Origin: JANNYA01 sp031422315
GTDB lineage: Bacteria; Pseudomonadota; Gammaproteobacteria; Xanthomonadales; SZUA-5
Reading direction: 5' to 3'
Assembly (NCBI GenBank): GCA_031422315.1
Contig: JANOQN010000042.1
Span: 76,391 to 140,390 of the forward strand
DNA length: 64,000 nt
Of the stretch, positions 49,101-59,600 are shown one piece after another. The notes beneath the pieces are model-generated. The model made no database searches and had not been told where the DNA came from. It saw only the letters and a list, made by a program, of their open reading frames with translations. The translations under genes and the position numbers were made by a program. Each line of letters begins with the position of its first letter. The first letter of the stretch is position 1.

Positions 49101-50440
49101 ACGGCGACAATTGGACCAGTCTGATCTACATATATCGTTATGTTTGATAGGCCGACTCGTCCAGATGCATCGGTGGCAACAGCTGTGATGAGATTAACGC
49201 CCTCGCGCGCAAAGTAATTTGCAAATGTAAACGAGCGACCATCTGGGCTTAAAACGGCGGCCTGCTGATTGATTTGTACTTGCGCTACTTGCCGATCAAG
49301 CGTTCCTGAAATAGCGATGGGTCGTTCGACTGCACCTGTTAATGCCAATGCTCCGCCGGGTGCGTTTGTTGTCGGAGCGATTGGTCCAAATATTTGCAAA
49401 TCTACCGGTGAGACAATTTTGATCTGCGGCGGTGCGTCATAAGTAATTTGATAGTTGATAGTGCGAGTTTCACCGTCTTCAAATCCTACAATGACTGGGA
49501 TTGTGTTTAAGCCGGGTATTAACTTGAGCTGAGCTTCAAATAAGGGAGCGTTGGTACCATCATATGGGCCGGCTCGCGCTTGAATGCCGCCCACCAAAAC
49601 GCCGCTTACGTAAGCGCGGTTGGATAGTGCCCTAATCGCGATATTAACGAGCGGAACAGTACTAACAAAATTTGTAGCTGGGGAAACGACTTCGGCGATG
49701 ATTGATTCTGGCGCAAGTATCCAGAAATCCCATGACTTGCTTGTTCCAGCGAACTGCTTGTTTGCAATTTGAAACGTGGCTGCGTAAGCGCCTGCTACAA
49801 TTGGTTGCGGAAATCTGTATTCAATTGTACCAGCGCGCGGTGAGGTGAGTTTTATTACTGAGTTTGCCGTGACGTTATTGTTATTTACTAATAGTTCAAT
49901 TGAAGCTGGGTCAATTTCTTCAGAAGCGTCAGAAAAATTCGCTGTAATCTTGGCATTGTCAAATTCAACTTGAATATTGAGCGGTGCAACCGAGGTTATT
50001 TCAGGCACCGTACTGACTCGGAAATTCCAGCTTGTATCTGTCTCATTATTGGCTACATCTTTAACCTTTAGACGGACAGTATGTTGACCAACTGAAGGCG
50101 CATTTTTCGGCGAAAACCTGAGCTTTCCGGCAACTGCATCAAAAGAAATTGAATCGCTAACGTTCTGGCCGTCTAGAAAAAGCTGAATACTTGACGCGTT
50201 AACGCCAGATTCGCTATCTAAAATATTTGCGCCGATGATTGGGAGTTGTCCAGGCGCTACAAATACGATTGCAGGCTCTTGCGAGAAAACGAGTGGAGAT
50301 TCACTGTCGGTAAGTGGTGTGCAAGCGACGGATTCAAAGCGGGAACAAAAAATCCTGTCGCTTGACCAGATAATCGGCGAAACCAGCAATAAAAAAACAG
50401 CGATCAGAAAGTGAGTCAGTTGCCTTTTCTTTTTTATCAC
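46106..50440 (-). CDS. Toxin 1 / intact head: 1444-aa secreted multidomain protein with nuclease-like C-terminus
   Basis: Signal peptide (about residues 7-27), motif RIFCSRFES, then Ig-like domains (45-560), Big-1-like domains (565-780, with VPVRFDVVRGAGSIST and VPVRFTVLSGDAKFT), a carboxypeptidase-regulatory-like domain (785-870) and the hinge with AGSVTFPDGSRVGPLVISPV (900-1010). These are followed by a Pro-rich linker, a PKD-like domain with WLDFGDGGVGFGNPVEHEYE (1050-1120), a helical pre-toxin segment (1172-1245) and a C-terminal domain with GFDGIVITRE and RILESKCW (about 1320-1350), a PD-(D/E)xK-like arrangement. The layout of long surface stalk, conserved pre-toxin and short variable end matches polymorphic toxins, though there are no RHS repeats, CdiA features or T6SS markers. 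Immunity candidate 1 follows after 3 bp. It is divergent from the giant gene. Confidence 0.82.
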   Translation of the reverse strand: MIKKKRQLTHFLIAVFLLLVSPIIWSSDRIFCSRFESVACTPLTDSESPLVFSQEPAIVFVAPGQLPIIGANILDSESGVNASSIQLFLDGQNVSDSISFDAVAGKLRFSPKNAPSVGQHTVRLKVKDVANNETDTSWNFRVSTVPEITSVAPLNIQVEFDNAKITANFSDASEEIDPASIELLVNNNNVTANSVIKLTSPRAGTIEYRFPQPIVAGAYAATFQIANKQFAGTSKSWDFWILAPESIIAEVVSPATNFVSTVPLVNIAIRALSNRAYVSGVLVGGIQARAGPYDGTNAPLFEAQLKLIPGLNTIPVIVGFEDGETRTINYQITYDAPPQIKIVSPVDLQIFGPIAPTTNAPGGALALTGAVERPIAISGTLDRQVAQVQINQQAAVLSPDGRSFTFANYFAREGVNLITAVATDASGRVGLSNITIYVDQTGPIVAVEGPSNNSVTSANQLDIRGVVNDAVEAGANAPEPVVQIKNIANGQVVTAQTNDRYFVAKNIPIEVGANDLEVKATDSAGNFRLSTLRVSRVAVGSKRITLLDGNHQSASVSTTLATPLTVSAIDETGNAIGNIPVRFDVVRGAGSISTLPNAPVLIDGINPARNLEVTTDQLGIAKVWLTLGSQTGVGANAVRASNVSIAEDALFIASGQRGSPEYTLVEGASSAQFAHPNSQPLEPLSAVVYDAKFNRAINVPVRFTVLSGDAKFTASSAPGGVVSEIGKILEVPTDKNGIAAARPQLGDAPGSIKISAKALGAPETALAAVFQINTLLPQTGPTKLGGVVLDHRGTPLAGVRFSIARTNLSVTSDSAGKFQFLSQVPPGKIDLFVDGRTVQTQPNQQYPALHFETTIVRGQSNQLPHAIYLPPINLLDAKVVGGPADVSMTMAGYEGFEMIVKAGSVTFPDGSRVGPLVISPVHNDRLPMVPPGGGSTFGTVAWTIQPTGTRFDPPIQVKIPSPGGMPRGTAVSLVQWDHDLAMFVPIGRATVSEDGAQIVSDVGSGISKAGWGGCAPGTCPPTPPNCSTDSDGPKPPVNYEVKAKQLERHWFTLFISVMTEVDLDKIQQALPVDFRLIVSPRGCDEVSYKWLDFGDGGVGFGNPVEHEYEDGGEGTLKVDVTCQYTKCTGLPGFSHFPHSTAVRVIDGRWALYVSELGSCGWAPGCWLANIAQVALGEISSALSTINVSWLQDAKNWFRETLDRAGQSGTLGEGEIALAATLYAVNEVFFPESLLDFPMGHSIKAVGLVKKQYGASANEVSEFAEQIKRFDCGRSPDNNAALTTCPIKRKLAWERFEKQGLIKVKALTPSTEVIIEAWKPVRNTNNGFDGIVITREVSTGRIRARILESKCWALTTRNCEARDLTAFGFGADASTLDRNIVTVLSHPALDNLLTVKEIIELRGILNRRDFQIIIHTLHESKKEEAEITAAIKNLTRKEPIYIEGW
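46725..47732 (-). repeat. 1-kb direct repeat, copy in toxin 1
   Basis: Partner of 44102-45110. The block runs from the hinge (residue ~903) to the pre-toxin segment (~1239) and would support homologous recombination exchanging the toxin ends. Confidence 0.88.
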
Positions 50441-50611
50441 GCCATTCCCCTAAATTTAGTTTTGAGCGCTCCGTGAATTTGTTTGCAAAAAGCAAATCCT
50501 ACAGCATCTCCTCATGTATCTTTAACAAGCGTGCATGAAGCCTCAAAGAACTGCAATCTGTTTTTGACGCCTTGCACACAAACCACCCAAAATCCTTCTG
50601 GAAAAATTTTT

Positions 50612-53600
50612 ATGCCGTCATTACCGACACACCCTTTCATGCGTGCGTTTGCCGCGTTGATGGTCATTTTGACGAGCACTCTGAGCTTCGCACAAGCCCC
50701 GCCGCCCGGCGTGGCTTGTGTGGTGTCGGCAGGTAATCGCAATGCGCCGCTGGCTCCGGATGGCAGCTACACGGTGTTTGGCATACCGGGCAATTTGGGT
50801 GCGATTCGGGCGCGGGCCAGCTGTTCGGATGGCTCGGTCGGGCAATCGGCGGCGGGCTTTACTAACCCATTCCAGCCGGACACCATTGAGCTGGGGCCGA
50901 TAGTATTTGGCTCGATTACGCCGGTGCCGGTGGCGATCAATGTGAGCGCGCCGCAGCGCTATTTAACTACCGGGCAAACCGGGCAGTTAACGGTGAATGC
51001 GGTGGGTGCGAACGGCGTGCAAACCAACGTAACGCCGCGCAGTGAGGGCACGGTGTATGCGATATCGAACGATTTAATGGCGACGGTGACCAATGATGGC
51101 CTGGTGCGCATATTTCCGCTGTTTGCACCGGCATCGTCCGCGCGGGTGGTAGCGAGTGCGACCAATGAGGGTTCGGTGTCAGGCACGTATATGTTTATTT
51201 TAGGCCCCCGAGGTAAGTTAACCGGCACGGTAACGCGCGCGGATGGCACTACCGCAGTGGCTGGCGCGCAGGTTTCCGTGCTGCGCTTGCAACCGTTCGA
51301 GCAGGCTGGTTCGGCGTTGACCAACGCAGCGGGCCAATTTGAGCTGTTGGAAGTAAACGCCGGGCCGTTTTTAGTTTCCGTGTTGGACCCAGCCACTGGA
51401 GATCGCGCGCTGGCGGGCGCGCTAATCGAAACCGAAGGCCAGATTACCAATGTGGCTTTACGTTTGAACGGCCAAGGCACGGTGAATGTGACGGTAAAGG
51501 ACGCCGTTGATGCGGTGGTGCCGAATACCGTGGTGACGCTGACTTCGTTAGGTGCATACCGAGATACCCGCACGCTAATTACCAACGCACAGGGCGTAGC
51601 CAGCTTTGCCGGGGTGGCGGTGGGTGATTTGACGGTGTCGGCGCGTGAGCCGATTACCCGCTTAGTTGGAACCGGGGTTGCGCAGCTTGGTGTCAATCAA
51701 ACTTTGCCGATTACGCTTAAACTGCAGCCGGTCGCTGCGATTCAAGGTGTGGTTTACGACGTTAACGGCACGACGGTAAAGCCGGGCGTACAGGTGCGCA
51801 TACTGAGCCGGGAGCGCGGTATTTTAACGCAGCTGGTTTCCGGTGCAAACGGTGAGTTTCGCTTTGACACGCTGCCGATTTCGGATGGCCCATTTACCTT
51901 GGACGCATTTTTAGAGGGCCGTTTGCGGGCGCGGGTGCCCGGCATTGTATTGCCGCAGCCTAATCAAGTAGTGACCCGAAACATAACGCTCGGCCCGGTC
52001 GGCACAATTACTGGCACCGTGCGCGATTTGGGCGGCGCGGTGTTTGCCAATGCGCGCGTGAGTGCGCAATCACAGGCATTTTTGGGGCTTACGTTTGAAA
52101 CGACGGCCGACAATCAAGGCCGGTTCAGCATACTTGGTATGCCCGTTGGCGATTTTGAGCTGACCGCCGTTACCACTACCGGGCGCAATGGACGCGCCAC
52201 AGGCCGAATCGCAAACGACAATGAAACGGTGAATGTCGATGTGGTTTTGGCGGATAACACGTTGATTGGCACGGTGTATCTGCGGGATGGCATTACCCCT
52301 GCTGGTGCAGGCGTAAAAGTATATTTGGCACCCAAGCGCTTTGGCGCGCCATATACCTATGTAGGTGCGGCCGGGGTTTTGGAGACCACCACCAATAGCA
52401 CCGGCGGATTTGGCTTCATGCTGCCGAATGCGGGTGCTTACATTGTGCAGGCCGAGCAATTGCTGGAGCGCGGGCGCACGGAAGTGATTGCCGTGAACCT
52501 CAATGCCAGCCAGCCGCTGCAGGCGCGCGTGGTGTTTTTAGCAAAAGGCAGCGTGTCGGGCGTGGTGAAAAATTCCGCCGGGCAGGTGCAGGCGAATGCC
52601 AATGTAACGGTTCGCACTGAAGGCGCGTTTACCGCCGAGCGCACGACTACGACGAATGCATCAGGCCAGTATTTGCTTGATGGCGTATTCGTCGGTGATT
52701 TGATCGTGCGCGCGAGCAATACCGTCACACGGCTGAGCGGATTTAATCGCGGCCGCATGAACACCGAAGGCGAAGCAGTCGTCATCAATGTGACGCTGCA
52801 AGCCACCGGCACGGTGCAGGGCCGAGTGATTGACGCCGATGGCTCCGGCATTGCCACGCCAGTGCGGCTAACACTTAGGGTTAACGGCACTCAGCTTGCA
52901 AGCATTGAAGCGCCGAACGGCGCGGCGTTTAGCTTTGAGCTGATTCCCATTGGCGATATTGAAGTGGCCGCTGAGCAAATCAGCACGGGCAATCGCGGCG
53001 TAGGCACGACGCGGCTGCTAACCGCCGGTGATATTAAAAATATCGACGTGCGTTTGGTCGGCATGGGCACGGTGCGGGTAACAGCACGCGATTCCGCGGG
53101 CGCAGCAGTTGCGGGCGCGATGGTCAGTATGACGACAAGGTTTCCATTTGCTAGCAGCCAGCAGAAGCTGAGCGATGCGGCAGGCTTGGCAGAATTTCGG
53201 GTGTTCGCTGGGGACTTTGATACCTCAGCGTCCAAAACGCTGACGCTGGGAACGCTTGCCGGTTCGGCCTCAGGCACATTATTAGTGAATCAAACGCTGG
53301 CGGTTCCACTGACGATGACAACCGCAGCGATCGGCTCGGTTAACGGCACGGTATTTAGGCCCGATGGCACTACGCCAGTGGGCGCGGGAATCGCGGTTCA
53401 AATGCCGCCGGTAGCGCCGCTATTTACCAGTAATTTCGTGCTCACTAATGCCTTGGGCCAGTATGAATTCCCTCGCGTGATCGCTGGAACTTACGTGGTG
53501 GATGCGCTGCGCTTTATCTCGCCATCTGGCTGCCCGCGTGATCGCGTTCGTGGGCGCGCGGGTAACGTGACGGTAGCGACCCAAGATCAAATCGTGACGG

Positions 53601-56600
53601 CAAACATTCAACTGATCGGCCAAGGCCAAGTCAATGGCAAAATTACCGATGCGCAAGGCGCTGGCGTGGCCGGTATTGACGTTACGCTGGTCAACCCGGA
53701 CCCGATATTCGGCTTTAATAGCAATTGTGATTCCTCCGGCACCGCGTACGACACCGTGACCGATTCAGAAGGAAACTACCGTTATCTGGATGTGCCGCCC
53801 GGCAACTTTACTTTGACAGCGGAAAACCAGCAGCGCACCTTGCGCGCTGAAGGCGCTGCGCGGGTGAATTTTGATGGCGACATCGTGACGCTCGATCTAA
53901 CCTTGACGAGCAATGCTGTGACCATGCCGCAGACCTTTTATGACGCCAACGGTTTTGAATTTAACATTACCGGCATCGGCGCAATCGGCTCAGGCACTAA
54001 CAACGTGTTCGCCGCTCCCGCGCCTGATACCTCCGGCATGCGCTTAGAGATCATTCAGAACAATATCGCGGTGCCGTTCTTAAATGGCAACGGCACCATT
54101 GGCGAGCTAAGTCAAAACCGCCAGCAAGTCACGTTGGATGAAGTTGGGCCTTCGGGCTTGAATGTATCGCGCAAGATTTTGACGCCACGCGCGGGTTATT
54201 TTTCTAGATATATTGAAACGCTGGAGAACAAAACCACTGCGCCGATTACCGTCAGCGTACGGGTGAAATCGCACCATCGCAATTCCAACTCAAACCCGCG
54301 CGTGGTCGATACCTCAGATGGCGACCAGATTTTGTCAGTCATCAATCCGGTGCTGCGGGATCGCTGGGCGGTGGTCGATGATCAAAGCGACGCTGACCCC
54401 TTTGTTTCCAGCTCGATTCCTGCAACCGCGCATTTATTTGATGGCGCAGCGGCCAGCTTGCAAGTGGCGAGTGCGGATTACAGCCTGATTGGCACCACTG
54501 GCAAGCTAACTTATCAGTGGGACAACATCACGGTTGCGCCGAATAGCAAAGTGTCGCTCATGCACTTTGTTCTGCATCAGCTAGATCGCCAGAGCGCACG
54601 CGAGGCCTCACTGCGGCTAGCGATGCTGCCGCCTGAAGCCATCAATGATTTGACCACCGATGAGCGCGCGCAGATTAAGAACTTCGCTGTGCCAGCGACA
54701 TCCACGGTCGCGCCGTTGCCGAATCTGGATGCCGGCGTGCTGCAGGGCAAAGTGCTATCCGGCGATGGCGTAACGCCGGTGCCGGGCGCAGTTGTGCGCT
54801 TCAAGAGTCAGCACCCGCTGTTTGGCCGCATCCGATCTATTACGAGCAATCTGCAAGGGCTGTTTGAGTTCCGCTCGACGTTAAGTGGCACAGCGACTAA
54901 CTACGTTATACCCGTCGATAACTTCACCTTGAGCGCGACTTATGCGATTTCAGGTGCAAGTTCATCTATCAGCGTTGGGCAGTTCCCGACTGGGCAAACT
55001 TCCGTTACGCAGAACATAATCTTCAACGGCACCGGTGATGTGCGCGGCACGGTCAAGCGGCATTCGAATGCTTTGCTCTCCGGGGTTGAGATGCGGCTTT
55101 GTGTAGAGGATGTTCGCCGCTGCAGTCCGCCAGCAAACTACACCACTAACGCCGCTGATAGCAGCTACTTGATGCTGGCGAATCGGCCGCTGAATTATTT
55201 CGTGTTTGCTGACAAAACTCACCCGCAGCAAGCGGGTATACAGGGCATAGGCGGGTACCGAGAGATTTACGGCAAAACGCAAGTCACGGTGACTGCGGGC
55301 GATGTGGTGCTCGCGAACATCATCATGGAGCCCACCGGTTCAATTACGGGCATAGTTCGTGATGCCAGCAATAATCCGCTCGTCAATAGCGTGGTGAGCC
55401 TATTCTTAGCTGAGTCACCTAACCAAACCGCGCGCGTTACTTCCACGGATACTTCTGGCCGATACCGATTCACTGACGTTCCGCTCGGCGGCGTGGTGGT
55501 GCGCGCACGCGATTCGATTACCGGCGCGGGCGGGCAAGGCTCTAGCAGCGTCAGCGTGGATATTGAATCCACGCTTGATCTGCAAATTGCTGCATTCGGC
55601 GGAATTGCAGTGCAGGTCAAATTTGCACGCGGCTTGAATGCGCCAAATTCCAGTGTGGATTGTAGCGGCACGTCGCCCTGTGCTGGTGGGCGAACTGATA
55701 CCAACGGGCAAATTTTGCTGCCTGTTACGGCTGGAACCTATCAAGTACGCGCATTCCATCCTGATACTTTGAGTGGGCTGTTCGCTACCGCTAGCGCAAC
55801 AGTTACCGCTGCCAACGAACAAGTACCAATAACGATTACTGTGCCAGCTGCGGGATCAGTCAGCGGCACGATCGTGCGCCCAGACGCCACCACCTTAGCA
55901 AACGGCTTTCCCATCGATATTTTGCAGCTCAGTGGTAACGGGCATTATCGTTCTAGCGGGCTACGCACCACCGCCACCGGAACCTATCGAGCAAAGGGCT
56001 TAGGATTAGGAACCTACTTAATCACCGCTTACGACGCCGCGCAAGATCGCTATGCCGATGCGGAGTTTACCGTGACCGAAGATGGCCAAGAAGTCACGCT
56101 GAATATGACGCTGCTGGACAATCGTATTGCGCTGCCAGCCACGCTGAAAGACGCAAATCAGTTTAGCTTTGACGTGCAGCGCTCGGGCGCTTTGCTCAGC
56201 GGCGATACCGTGTTCAACAACGCGGGCGTCAAATTAGAAGTCAATGGCCAAACTTATGTTGGTGAAACCAGTGCGCGCTTGGAAGCTGCGCGTCGGCAAT
56301 TCCGCATTGCGCAAATTGCGCCGATTAACGGACTGCAAGTCGAGCGAAAAATCTATGTGCCGCGCGGCGCATACTTTGCGCGCTATTTAGAAATACTGAA
56401 AAATCCAACCAACGCGCCGATCATAGCGAGCGTAAAGCTCAGCTCGACACTAGCAGGTGGGCAAGTTCTAAATACGTCAAGTGGTGACGCGATAGTCGGC
56501 AATGATGATCGCTGGATTACAGTTGATGACAGCCTAGATGAAGACGTTCGAATCTACGATGAGCAACTGCCGCCATCTGCTCATGTATTTGGTGCATTGA

Positions 56601-59600
56601 ATGGCAGTAATGCGCCGAGTTCGGTCGCATTGGCAACGGGCGCCAATCCGGTGTTGAGCGCGCAGTGGAATAGCATCAGCGTGCCGGCAAACGGCAGCGT
56701 TACCTTGATGCACTTTGTCGCGCTACAGATCAACCGAGCCGGCGTTGCCGCTGCGGCACAGCGGCTTGTTTCGATGCCGCCCGAGGTGCTAGCCGATATG
56801 ACTGCTGTTGAACGCAACTCGATTGCTAATTTCGCGATTCCAGCGGACGGCATCAGCGCAATTACTGCGCTGCCGTCACTCACTTCTAGCGTCGGTGGAA
56901 TCGCGTTCGAAGGCGATGTACGCACGCCAGTGCGGAGCGCTCAAATTACTGTGCAATCGACGCATCCGCTATTTAATCGGGTTTGGAATATGCGGCGCGA
57001 TCCTACGCCCCTGTGTCCATTTCCGGGCACAGCGGTTGCCTCGCTCGTCAGCCTTTCCACCGTAACGCCAGGCCCTCAGCCACCTGCGCTCGGTAGTTTT
57101 GTTCTGCAGGGTCAGCTCACCGCTTTAGACTCGATTGCACTGCCTGAAGGCGTGCCTGTTAAGCTGACTGCACAAGAGGCCAGAAGCTGCTACGGCAAGT
57201 TTTCCGGGCACTCGTTTACCAATGTGCCGTCGCGCGTGGTTACGGTGACACCGCCTGTTGTGCAAAACGTCATTTGGGATACCGGCGTGCTAACCGGTTC
57301 GGTGATTGGTAGCGCGGATTTTCAAGTAACTTCAGGGCGCGTATATCTGTCTGTTGATGATCCTGACCCGGAGCCGAGTCAGTTCACACCGATCAGAAAC
57401 GACGCGACGTATGTCTATCCAGGCTTGCTTCCAGGAAATTACGATTTATTGATGGACACGTCGCACCCCGATGCCGCATCGAGCGATGGGCTGCGCGGCC
57501 AGCGCACATCGGTGCAAGTCACGCTGGGGCAAATTAAGGTAACTGACGTCCAAATGCAGCCGGTTGGGAAAATCAATGGCACGGTCATCACTGCTAACGG
57601 CGAAGCCTCGGTCAATGCACGCGTAACATTGCAGGGCTTAGCGCCCGCGCAAAGCTACGACCAGTGTTTGAGCTGCGTGCCAGAAACGTTGAGTAAGCAC
57701 AAGGGCAAACGCGGCGTTGAGCGTGAAGTGCGCACTGATAGCTTAGGCCGATATAGCTTTGCGGCAGTTCCAGCAGGCGCTTACACGATTACGGCAATCG
57801 ATCCGATTTCAGATTCACGTAATGTCGTCAGCTTAAGCGTTGCTGCGAATCAAACGCAGGTGCAGAACATCGTGCTAATGGGCCTGGGTTCGGCGAATTT
57901 GATCGTAACCAACCCTGCCGGTGCTGCGGTGTTTGACGCCTTTGTCTACATGACTGCCGATGCAATAGGCCCAGAACGCGTAGTAGGCCGAACCAATCCG
58001 CAGGGTTTACTGACGATTGCCAATATTCCAATAGGAAACTATCAATTGCGCGTACGCGATCCACGCTATCCAGGCGTGGCTTCCGCAAATCGATTAGTGA
58101 GCGGAAACATCGCCACCAACGGGCAAGTCAATACGCATCAAGCACAGCTGCTTGCCTATGCGACGATCAATGTACTTGTCATCGACAGTGACAACGGCGG
58201 TGCCCCGGTAGCAAATGCCAGCGTAAGGCTAACTGACTTTACGAATAATACGTTTATCGGTATTACCAATGCCCAGGGCCGCGCCAACTTTACGGCGATC
58301 GGTGCGGGCAGCTACCGCATTGTGGCTTACGCGTTAATCGGCGGAAACTCCCGCGAGGAAACCGTGACAGGCACCATTTTGCCCCCACAAGACGGGCAAA
58401 CTGTGCCGGTGAGCATTGATTTGCGTAGTGCCGTCGTGCCGATACCCGTGAACCTTTGGGATGCCAATCGCAGTAACTACTATATTGGTAATAACGCAGC
58501 CTCTGCTGATACGCCCAACTTGAGCGTTGATGGCGTTGCCTTCACTGGCGCGCCGAATGCAAGACGTGAGCTGTCAGAGCGTCAATATACGGTCACCCAG
58601 CCTACTCCATTGTCTGGCTTACGCGTAACGCGCAAAGCCTTTGTGCCGCTAAACGGCTATTTTGTTCGCTACGTAGAGGTTCTGGAAAATACTACCGCTG
58701 CACCGATCACCGCGACCATTCGCGTGTCTTCTGCGGTGCCTGGCTACTTAAACAATCGTGACACTTCAAGTGGAGATGCCATGCTTGATGCAAATGATCG
58801 CTGGCTGTCGTTGAGCTTTACTAACAATCAATCTCAAGACATTTCTTATGCCATGGTCAGTGCCGCGCAAACCGCAAGCGCACTGCCAGTGCTGTCACTC
58901 AGTGCAGTCGTAGCGAACACGCAAACCGCAACCGCCACTTGGACTGCTCTGCAAATTCCGGCCAATCAAACGGTTGAATTAATTCACTTTGCCGCCAAGC
59001 AAGTCAACCGCGCGGGTGGTATTGCGTCTGCTCAGCGGCTCATTCAATTGCCGCCAGAAGCGCTAGTCGGCTTGACGAATGATGATGTTTTGCGGGTCAG
59101 TAACTTTGCGCTACCCATTACTTTGCAAAGCACATTGCCTGAATTGCCGAGCCTGCTTGGGATTGTGAGCGGAAGGGTTACCGAGGGCGATGGTACACCG
59201 GTATCCGTTGCGGTAAACCTTAGTAGCGCTAACCCGTTGTTCAACAGGGGCTGGTCGGTTGGTTCAAATCAGAACGGAGATTTTGTACTAACAGGTTTGA
59301 TCTCAAGTAACGTTTCGGTTGCTATTCCTACCGATGCGCCGATCACGATTTCCGCACAAAACAATGCCGGCAGCATGCAGACGCAGACGGCACAAGCTAG
59401 CTTTGCTAGCGGTAGTTCAACGCTAATTCAAAACTTGCAGTTTGCTTCTGGGCAAGTACAAGGGTTGGTAACGGGCGCAACCGTTATCGGTGTATTGAGT
59501 GGAGAAATTCGTGCAGTTCGCGGTACAACGCAGGTTGCAACGACAACGATAAATCCAGATGGAAGCTACAGATTGCGTGGATTGCAGCCAGACACCTATC

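Noticed and set aside
46106..50440. Head protein as an Rhs, CdiA or T6SS effector
   Set aside because: There are no YD repeats, hemagglutinin/TPS domain, PAAR, VgrG or MIX motif; the stalk is Ig and Big-1-like behind a Sec signal peptide.
50483..50611. Earlier start of the giant gene at 50483
   Set aside because: The extra 43 residues precede the signal peptide and lie in the divergent promoter region; the duplicate at 39602 starts at the downstream ATG.
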